64,000 bases of DNA. Origin: Boswellia sacra. Lineage: Eukaryota > Streptophyta > Magnoliopsida > Sapindales > Burseraceae. The position numbers and the translations under genes are program-made. This document shows, in pieces, positions 56,339 to 64,000 of the stretch (its first letter is position 1; each line of letters starts with the position of its first letter). The stretch lies in the NCBI GenBank assembly GCA_013180625.2, contig SNVD02004929.1, positions 62,001 through 126,000 on the forward strand, written 5' to 3'. Under the pieces are notes generated by a model. That model was given only the letters and a program-made list of their open reading frames with translations. It was not told where the DNA came from and searched no databases.

Positions 56339-57660
56339 CGTGTCTTATATAGTGCTAAAAATTAGTTTTTCTATATGTTATACTAGTCTCTTTATTATTT
56401 ATAGAGATATTATATTATTTTTTGAGATTTGAGTTGAGCTAATTTTAATATTTTATATAATTTTACTTTTTTAAAAATATTTTTTATATACATATTAAAT
56501 CTTTTCAAAAAATTTTGAGGGGGGGCAGAGCCGACTCCAGCTGAGTCCCCCAGTGGCAAATAATGATGTTTATCAAGCTTTTAATTTGTGTCTAATTAAA
56601 AAAATGCATAAATTAAAATAGTATTAATATTATTATTGGATTAAAGTAAGTGACTGAAATGTGTGCGTGAATTTATCAACTTATTGGATTTTAAGTAAAA
56701 GAAAAACGATTATAATTTACAGGAACTTAAAAGTCTCATTCAGATTACTAGAGTTTATTGCATGATCTCTATTCTTCGAAGTTCAGTATTTATGGAGAAA
56801 CGATAAGCTATTTACGTACAATTGTTCAATTATCATCTAATGGAGCTTCCTTAATTATTTAAATTAAACGCAATATTATTAGAAGAACATAAAATAATCT
56901 CTTTTATCATGATAGAATAATTACACTTGGGCAATCACATTTTATAGCTAGAGAAGATATAATCTATTTGGATAAATAATCATTATATTATTATAATTTT
57001 ATTTTATTAAAATTTTCGCCTAAAAAATTTGGGATACAAGATCTCGAATATGTATAACTTTGTTCTTAGTTTAGACATTGAAACTGCTCTTAGTAATTTT
57101 TCTTTTTCAGACAATGAGACAGTTCGGGCCGAAGTAAAAAAACTCTGGAATGAGCTAAAAGATATTAAGGCAACTGTCGATGAGTTGAAAAATTTGCGGC
57201 CGGTAGTTGCGGATAATGCAACACCTGCACAACAACAACAAACAGGCGTAAAAAATTCATCCAGCACTAGCACACCAGCAAAGATACTAATAACTGCGAC
57301 CAGGGAACATGATAGAGGTCGTATGATGGGACGACAACCATCTTTTACTGGTGATCATTGGTCCCAGCAAGGAAGAGAAAAACGTATCAAAGCATCATCA
57401 TCAGAAGATGCCGATTATGGTAGCTACTACACAAATAAAATCAGTAATAACTTGTCGCATAATGGGTTCCTAAAATGCAAGTTATGAATCTCTTGAAAAA
57501 ACTGTTGCAAGAATTCATATTTTCGTTCAATAAATCTTCTATAATAAATTTCCTAATGATCTTTCTATGGCTTTGTATGTTTTTGGGTAGCATTATTTTT
57601 CTATTGTACTTTCGTAATTTATTAAATAAACTGTTATCTGATCACGCGGCTTATAACTAA
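55849..57660 (+). CDS. Unrecognised small gene with coiled coil and optional C-terminal membrane anchor
   Basis: Exon 1 55849-55990 (ACGATGGC start context) encodes MARQKNEISSCPSCCNKLFP and ends GAAG|GTCAGG. Intron 1 ends TTTCTTTTTCAG at 57110. Exon 2 starts 57111 in the matching phase with DNETVRAEVKKLWNELKDIK, a heptad-patterned helix, then Gln/Ser/Thr-rich and basic stretches. Left unspliced, it stops at 57487 (172 residues). A 62-nt GT-AG segment (57420-57481), with TAATAAC as a branch-like site, can be removed in frame. That joins 57482-57660, whose IINFLMIFLWLCMFLGSIIF helix and short tail give a 209-residue tail-anchored protein. I do not recognise the family. A TATA box precedes it. 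Confidence 0.55.
56200..56560. other. Part of intron 1, with a possible decayed element end
   Basis: Contains an (AT)n run at 56308-56336 and a G/C-rich patch (GGGGGGGCAGAGCCGACTCC near 56519) unlike the surrounding AT-rich intron. The patch resembles that at 27730-27775. Identity unknown. Confidence 0.3.
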
Positions 57661-58029
57661 AATCTGTGGCAAAGTGCCGTTATATTCTTGAATAAGAAAA
57701 ATGCTAGATCAATTTTCTGCAAATTAGTCAATCGTAAAATTAATCAAGAATCTTCAGCTCAATATATATAGAAGATGGATTTACCACAACTGTGAGTTAC
57801 TTAAATCTAGACTGAAGAAATTTGACCGGTTTAAAATCAATGATGAAATAAAAAGAGACCTTATATTTGCAGGATTGAAGAGAACATTACCTTTATCTTC
57901 TTCAATTAAGATAAATCTTAAAATTCATACTTAAAGACAGGTGAGCAGTTATCAACAGTTTCCTTGATTGCACTTAAATCATTATATGCGCAACCCCAAC
58001 AATTTACTCTACTTCTCTCTATCCTTGTC
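57661..58029. other. 3' flank of the small gene
   Basis: Probable 3' UTR and spacer. A polyadenylation-like TTAAATAAACTG lies just inside the coding end (about 57619). Nothing else is recognised. Confidence 0.35.
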
Positions 58030-59262
58030 TGTAATATCCTAAATCTTGTAGTGTACATTATATCATGTGTTATGGTTACATATGTATTAATGTATATGTA
58101 ATGTATTTGAATTGTAATGTAATAAATGAAAGAATGAGGGGCTTAATGAATGGATTTAATGGTTATAAAGGAGGAGAGATGGACTAAATGGAAATTTGGC
58201 ATAATATTTGTCTATAAATGGGAAGACTTCTAGAACTCTTTCATTTTTTTCCATGCTTACACGTTCCCAGCCCTATACACTCTCAAAAACTTTTCACACA
58301 ACGCATCAAGGAATCAAGGAAGAAAAAGGAGGGAGAAGGAAGAAAGAAGTGGTAAGAACTCACTTTTTTTCCTTAAAATTCTTGTCTTAGTGTGTGTGTT
58401 TGCAAGAAAATTTTTGGGTTGTGATTTGAGTATGTGAATTGTTGTTTGTGTTGCTGGAGATTTGTGTGGAAACATGAATTTGAATGAGTTTTGAATGTAT
58501 CTAAGCAAGAGGATGAAGATATAAGCTAGAATTGAGAGTTTAGTTCAAATCCTGGAAATTTTGTTACACTGAGCAGTGCATGTTCCGAAAATTACCAAAA
58601 ATCAGTGGGACATTTTGTTGTTCTGAAATTTTTATGGATGAAAATAGACATGTCCAGGAGTGCATAGCAATTGGATTCACTCAAAAATTCGAAGTAGGTG
58701 ATTTGTAGTGAATTTTTGAATTTCTGGTATGGTATTGCACATTTCCCCTGTCTTAGAACAGAGTAGGGGAAGACGATTTTAGTTGAAGGTCCAAATCTTC
58801 ATAGAATTACCTGATTTTTGGTATGCATGTCTTTTTACGTGTCATATATGAGACGGTAAATTTTCACTGAGATTAAAGCTCTGTGTGAATTGTTATATAT
58901 TTTTAACGTTGGCTTGCTAAAACTGGAATTTTTAGTTTCCAAAACAGGGCAGTTAGACATAAATGGAATTGAATGGGTTAAACACCTTGAAAAGCCCTGA
59001 TTTTTGGTATGGAGGTATATATATATGTTATATACCAGCCTGTAAATTTTTGTAGCCATTTGAGTATGATTGAAATTCCTACAAATTTTTAAGTTGATAG
59101 TCCTCAGTGAAGTGAATGCAGTGGCAGAATTGTTGAGGTAATGAATTTGATTATTTTGAGTGACCTAATGACCCCAATTTGCTCTAAAAATTTTAAGGAG
59201 ACATGAGGTATGTGTGTAAAAGATGTCTACCTAATTGTGTGAATTTTGAAAGTAGACAAGTG
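58030..59262 (+). mobile_element. Probable LTR fragment interrupted by the downstream Copia element
   Basis: Begins TGTAATATCCTAAATC, has a TATA box (TCTATAAATGGG, 58213) and a purine-rich leader, then long non-coding sequence with a recurring CTGATTTTTGGTATG motif (about 58810 and 58998). This is the style of long LTRs of plant Ty3-gypsy chromoviruses. It is cut at 59262 by the Copia LTR and its other end is outside the window, so the assignment is tentative. Confidence 0.35.
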
Positions 59263-59565
59263 TGTTAGCCTTAAGGCTACATAATAATTTTGATGATAAC
59301 AATACACATTGATTAATTGAGATTTACTAACATGTTTATTTATGTGCAAGAGTAAGATCATTGAAATAATTATAAAATCAAGAAGAGGCTTATTAAAATG
59401 AAGTGTTGAAGCTAAGGAGAAGACTACATGTTAAAGGAACCAAAGTTTAAGAACAAGGTTTGATTCAAGGAATGTGACACATGAACAATGTTCAATCAAT
59501 TGGTCATATATTTCTCTACAAATGTCTGAATAATATGATTCTTGAGCCTTTGGAAGCTTACTCAA

Positions 59566-60340
59566 TTTATAACATTTCATATGTTTTAAATAAATTCAAA
59601 TTTCAAATGTAAGGTTGTCCAAATCATCATGCAAGTTGAAAGACAAATGGAAGCAGCTGACATGAGCACCAAATACTCTTTTGGACATATCTTGAGGTAG
59701 GAAAATCAAAATGACTTGATTCTTGTGGCATTAGAAAGAGGAATTAATGAATCACATTTCATATGTTTTGAATAAATTCAAATTTCAAACGGAAGGCCGA
59801 CATAATTGACATGCAATTCGGTGGACTGACACAGAGAAGAAAAATCAACTCATTTGAGTACTAAATAATGTTTTGTTTATATCTTGAGTTAGAGATATCC
59901 AAATGACTTTATTCTTACGGCATTAGAAAGATGACTTAATGAGGCACATTTCATATGTTTTGAAGAAATTCAAATTTCAAATGGAAGGCTGACATAATTG
60001 ACATGCAATTTGGTGGACTGACACAGAGAAGAAAAATCAACTCATATGAGCACCAAATAATGTTTTGTCCATATCTTAAGATAGAGATATCCAAATTCTT
60101 TGATTCTTAATGTTTTGGAAATTTTATTCAAATATGAAGATCTTTTATGTTTTGAAGAAATTCAAATTTCAAACAGAAAGCTGACATAATACACATGCAA
60201 GTCGGTGGACTGACACATGGAAGAAAAATCAAGTCACATGAGCATCGAATGGTGTTTTGGCCATATCTTGAGCTACAGATATCCAAATGACTTTGTTCTT
60301 GATGCGTTGAAAAGCTTATTCAATTTTGCAGATCTTTTGT
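59566..60340 (+). repeat. ~190-bp tandem repeats in the LTR U3 region, four copies
   Basis: Copies start near 59566, 59757, 59947 and 60148 with TTCATATGTTTTGAA-like and AAATTCAAATTTCAAA blocks. They continue through GGTGGACTGACACAG, GAAGAAAAATCAA and ATATCTTGAG. A fifth, partial copy follows at about 60335-60385. They lie directly upstream of the TATA box. Confidence 0.8.
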
Positions 60341-60464
60341 GTTTTGCATATTTTCACATTTCAAACGTAACATTGACAAAAATGGCAGACAATATTATGG
60401 TTTTTATGGTGGGTAGAAAATTTGGAGTTGGTGTCTTCACTTGATTAAGTTCATCCCATTTGCC

Positions 60465-60472
60465 TATAAAAG
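60465..60472 (+). promoter_or_regulatory. LTR promoter TATA box
   Basis: TATAAAAG in TGCCTATAAAAGGAGCCC, about 100 bp after the U3 repeats. Transcription would start near 60498. Confidence 0.7.
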
Positions 60473-60689
60473 GAGCCCTTCTCCCATGCATTCAGCAAGA
60501 GCAAGAGAACCATTTATCAAGCAAAAAACAAGAGAAATATCAAGTCTAGAGAGCTTTCATATTCTTTATCTACTCTTTGAAGAGAGTTGTACTTTTGTTG
60601 TAAAAATTTTCTTTGTTCTTGTATTGTGGTGAGAGTAAGATCTTCTTGTAAAGGATAAAAGTTATCCTTGAGAGAACTCTTTCCTTGGT

Positions 60690-60832
60690 TGTTCATCAAG
60701 AAGAACTCTTGGTGTGGTGTTATCAAGAGCTGAAGAAAGTTGTCTTGGTGAGGTTGTTCATCAAGAAGAACTCTTGGTGTGGTGTTATCAAGAGTTGGAA
60801 GAAAAAGTCTTGGTAAGGTTGTTCATCAAGCA
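60690..60832 (+). repeat. ~64-bp direct duplication in R/U5
   Basis: GTTGTTCATCAAGAAGAACT and CTTGGTGTGGTGTTATCAAG appear twice (from about 60688 and 60753), followed by a truncated third GTTGTTCATCAAGCAAG at about 60818. Confidence 0.85.
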
Positions 60833-61160
60833 AGTTGTAAATATTTCTACAACTTAGTGGAAAGCTTAGCTCGTGGAGCTAGGAGCCCGTGGACGTAGGC
60901 AAGGTTTGCCGAACCACGTAAATTGAGTTTGCACTCTCTCTATCCCTTTCCTCTTTACATTTAATTGCACTTGTGATTGTTCATCATTATTATTCTTTTG
61001 ATTGCATCTTTGATAAATTCTAATTTCATCTTCTTTACCATTATTTTCAAAGAAAGAGTGAACTAATTTTGATCTTTCAAGAAAAGTTTTCTAAATCCGT
61101 TTTGATAAATAAAAAACCAATTCACCCCCCCTCTTGGGTTGCCATACCTGGGTCAACAAG

Positions 61161-61172
61161 TGGTATCAGAGC
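61161..61172 (+). promoter_or_regulatory. Primer-binding site
   Basis: TGGTATCAGAGC, complementary to initiator tRNA-Met, two bases after the LTR end. Fixes the LTR boundary and plus orientation. Confidence 0.95.
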
Positions 61173-61213
61173 AAGGTTGCTCAATTTTTTAAATCTTAAT
61201 CGATTTTTGAGCT

Positions 61214-62861
61214 ATGGCAACTTTTAAGTCAACTTCATATGTTGAGGGACTTTCTATCTCTAGACCTCCATTTTTTAATGGAAGTGATTACTCTTATTGG
61301 AAAACTAGAATGAGTATTTTCTTGAAATCTTTTAATTATGATTTATGGTCTATTGTTTTGGAAGGACCTTTTGTTCCTACCAAAATTGAAAATGGAGAAA
61401 GCATGCTTAAAGAACCTAAAGAGTTTAGTGAAGATGATAAAAAGAAATTCAGTTTGAATGCTAAAGCTATGAATGTGTTGTATTGTGCTCTAGATAGAAA
61501 TGAGTTTAATAGAATATCTACTTGTTCTACGGCACAAGAAATATGCACACACTTGAAGTAACTCATGAAGGAACTAGTCAAGTTAAAGAATCCAAAATTA
61601 GTATGCTAGATCATAGTTATGAGCTTTTTAAGATGAAATCGGATGAATCAATTTCTGAAATGTTTACTAGATTTACGGATATTATTAATAGTTTGAAATC
61701 TCTTGGTAAATCTTATTCTAATGTTGAAATGGTGAGAAAGATTCTTAGGTGTATACCAAAATCTTGGGAGCCAAAGGTGACGGCAATTCAAGAAGCAAAG
61801 GACCTCACCAAACTACCATTAGAAGAACTTATGGGGTCTCTCATGACTCATGAAATCACCTTGAAGGAGAATGAAGAAGATTTCAAGAAAAAGAAAAATA
61901 TCGCTTTCAAATCTTCAACAAAAGAAGATGATGAGTCCGACGATGAAGGAGATGATAAAGATCTTGCATTCATCATAAGAAAGCTAAAAAGGATGATTAG
62001 AAGAAACCAAGGATTCAAAAAGAATTCTAGAAGGGAGTACAAAGGGCAAAGCTCAAAGCAAGATAAGAAAAATGATCAAGTCATTTGCTATGAGTGCAAG
62101 AAACCGGGACATGTAAAGATGGATTGTCCTTACTTCAAGAGTCCAAACAAGAAATCCAAAGCAATGAAAGCCACAAATTGGGATGATAGTGAAGCTAGCT
62201 CCACCGAAGAAGAAGATTGCGAAGTGGCAAACATGTGCTTCATGGCTTTAAGAGAAGATGAGGTAAGTATTCTAAACTATGATCCTAAACTTTCATATGA
62301 TGAATTACTTGAAGCATTCCAAAATTTACATGTGCAAGTTGATAAACAAAATTCAAAAATCAATGCTTTCAAAAAGAAGTCAAAAATCATGTTATCTCAA
62401 TTAGAAGAGTTGGTAGAAATAAATGAAGCTTTAGAAAATGAAAATGAAATTTTAAAGCAAAAAGATTTTGAAAGTTTGGAAAGTCAAATACATTTAAAAA
62501 CTGAAAATGACATTTTAAAACAAAAGGATTTGATAAATTAGAGAAAGAAAATGTTATTTTGAAAAAGGAAAATAATGACTTAAGAAATATTGTTGATAGT
62601 TTTACAAAAAGCACAAAAAATTTGAATTCTATGTTACAAAACCAAAGGTGTGTTTTTGATAAAAGAGGTTTAGGATATAAAACTCATAAAAATCAAAAGT
62701 ATTTTAAAAATTATTTTGCTCATGCATCTTCTAGGAATAATCCTAATCATTCATGTACTTATTGTGGAAGAAAAGGACACAAAGTGCATTCTTGCTATAT
62801 TAAGAGAAATCCTAATTTGAAACAAATATGGGTTCCAAAAAGTACCATAACTAACCCCTAA
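61214..62861 (+). pseudogene. Copia gag with two CCHC zinc knuckles, frameshifted
   Basis: Opens MATFKSTSYVEGLSISRPPF, with the hallmark NGSDYSYWKTRMSIFLKSF near residue 25. A one-base change near 61545 breaks the frame. The rest continues at 61561-62541 with LEVTHEGTSQVKESKISMLD, the UBN2 helices, the first zinc knuckle CYECKKPGHVKMDCPY (about 62089) and a long coiled coil (LEELVEINEALENENEILKQ). A second shift at about 62540 leads to a second knuckle, CTYCGRKGHKVHSC (62755). Particle protein by family. Not translatable as one product here. Confidence 0.88.
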
Positions 62862-62929
62862 GGACCCAAGAACTTTTGGGTACCAAAAAGTTACTCCTTG
62901 AATGTTGATTGTAGAGACAAAGGAGTGCA

Positions 62930-63110
62930 AACACAAGTGATACTTAGATAGTGGATGCTCAAGGCATATGACCGGAGATGCCTCCAAGTTCTCAAGATTA
63001 ATCATGAAGAAAGGAGGATATGTGACATTCGGTGATAATGCCAAAGGAAGGGTAATTGGACATGGTGATATTGGTAACCCTTCTTCACCTATTATTGAAA
63101 ATGTTTTGCT
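62930..63110 (+). pseudogene. Copia protease, Trp-to-stop
   Basis: LDSGCSRHMTGDASKF (62944-62991) is the Copia protease active site with catalytic Asp at 62947. It is followed by GGYVTFGDNAKGRVIGHGDI. A TGA at 62938-62940 stands where the family has Trp in 'WYLDSG'. Confidence 0.85.
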
Positions 63111-63193
63111 TGTTATGGTTTAAGACATGATTTGATTAGCATTAGTCAATTGTGTGATAAGGGATATTTTGTTACTTTGAGCCTAATAGATGT

Positions 63194-64000
63194 GTGATTA
63201 AGGATGTTAGTAACAATAAGACATTATTTGTTGGTAATAGATGTGGTAATATTTATACAATTGATATTGATGTTAATGATCATGTAGAAAATTGTTTCAT
63301 TGTTAATCATGATGCTTGGTTATGGCATAGAAGGTTAGGTCATGCTAGCATGGACACAATTTCAAAAATTTCTAAAAATGATTTAGTTGATGGTCTTCCA
63401 AAAATAAAATTTGAAAAGGATAAGATTTGTGATGCTTGTCAATTTGGAAAACAAGTGAGAACTTCTTTTAAACAAAAGAAATTTATTTCAACAAATAAAC
63501 CTCTACAATTACTTCATTTGGATTTATTTGGACCATCAAGAACTCAAAGCCTTGGTGGAAAGTATTATGTTTTTGTTATTGTGGATGATTATTCAAGATT
63601 CACTTGGGTATTATTCTTGAAAACTAAAAAATGAGGCCATACAAGCTTTTTCAAAATTTGCAAAAAGAGTCCAAAATCAAAAAGGTTATTCTATTGTGTC
63701 CATTAGGAGTGATCATGGTGGTGAAAGTAGACAATGTTGCATTTGAAAATCTTTGTGATGAAAATGGTTTTGAACATAATTTTTCCGCACCTAGAACTCC
63801 ACAACAAAATGGTGTTGTTGAGAGGAAAAATAGGACTATCCAAGAAATGGCTAGGACCATGTTACTTGAAAATAATTTGCCAAAATATTTTTGGGCCGAA
63901 GCTGTTAATACCGCATGCTTTATAATCAATAGAGTCCATATTAGAGCTTTAATAAAGAAAACTCCTTATGAACTTTGGAAAGGAAGAAAACCCAACATTG
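63194..64000 (+). pseudogene. Copia integrase, partial, frameshifted
   Basis: The zinc-binding HHCC region (WLWHRRLGHASMD ... CDACQFGKQ) is followed by the catalytic core with its first Asp in LLHLDLFGPSRT (63510-63545) and FVIVDDYSRFTWVLFLKTK. An extra A in a run near 63630 breaks the frame. The second Asp (RSDHGGE, about 63705) and the Glu (PQQNGVVERKNRTIQEMART, about 63798) remain recognisable. The core then reaches YFWAEAVNTACFIINRV and continues past the window end. Confidence 0.9.

Larger units (their letters stand above)
59263..61158 (+). repeat. 5' LTR of the Copia element
   Basis: 1896 bp. TATA box CTATAAAAGG at 60464-60473 separates U3, with tandem repeats, from R/U5, which has its own ~64-bp duplication. 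Confidence 0.85.
59263..64000 (+). mobile_element. Copia retrotransposon with 1.9-kb LTR, running off the window end
   Basis: The 5' LTR 59263-61158 (TGTTAGCC ... GGTCAACA) is followed by a perfect primer-binding site, then gag, two zinc knuckles, protease and integrase in the usual Copia order. The long gag with a C-terminal coiled coil suggests a Sirevirus relative. RT, RNase H and the 3' LTR must lie beyond the window. Several frameshifts and stops make this copy non-autonomous. The expected target duplication would be AAGTG (59258-59262). Confidence 0.9.

Overview
This window looks like nuclear DNA of a flowering plant, probably a eudicot. It is AT-rich, has GT-AG introns, and carries plant-type Copia, Tat/Retand-like Ty3-gypsy, TRIM, CACTA and MITE elements plus an ankyrin/PGG-domain gene. 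No bacterial features, rRNA, tRNA or CRISPR array were seen. I cannot name the species.

Left half (about 1.2-34.1 kb, minus strand): one ITN1/ACD6-like ankyrin-repeat membrane protein gene spread over about 33 kb. I rebuilt nine exons by hand. Every coding exon is open, every junction has GT-AG sites, and phases are compatible throughout (the join is 2151 nt, 716 residues). Its N-terminal part has three related small exons, all phase 1-1. Its introns hold a minus-strand LTR element with TSD GTTTC, a decayed Copia, a solo LTR (TSD TTAAG), two TRIMs (one with TSD TTAAA), an antisense Copia remnant, a hAT-like MITE, a 6.6-kb Sirevirus-like Copia element (TSD AAAAG) and two MULE-like MITEs.

Middle (35.0-52.6 kb): two non-autonomous CACTA transposons. 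The first (about 3.4 kb) carries two spliceable exons that look captured from a host gene. The second (12.95 kb, TSD CTA) contains an 8-kb Tat/Retand-like LTR retrotransposon (TSD TATAT). That element has lost RT, RNase H and most of integrase, but keeps gag and protease pieces, an integrase tail, a five-segment antisense gene, a ~46-bp GC hairpin tandem array and a GC-rich minisatellite. Its LTRs differ in the number of an internal ~86-bp unit.

Right part (52.6-64 kb): a third MULE-like MITE, a possible SINE, a hairpin-rich TIR element, then a small unrecognised gene (55.8-57.7 kb) with a TATA box, one 1.1-kb intron and a possible 62-nt intron whose removal would add a C-terminal membrane anchor. 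Next come an LTR fragment and a Copia element (59.3 kb to beyond the window end) with a 1.9-kb LTR containing four ~190-bp repeats, followed by frame-damaged gag, protease and integrase.

All coordinates were read by eye. Splice sites are predictions, and family names rest on recognised motifs, not searches.
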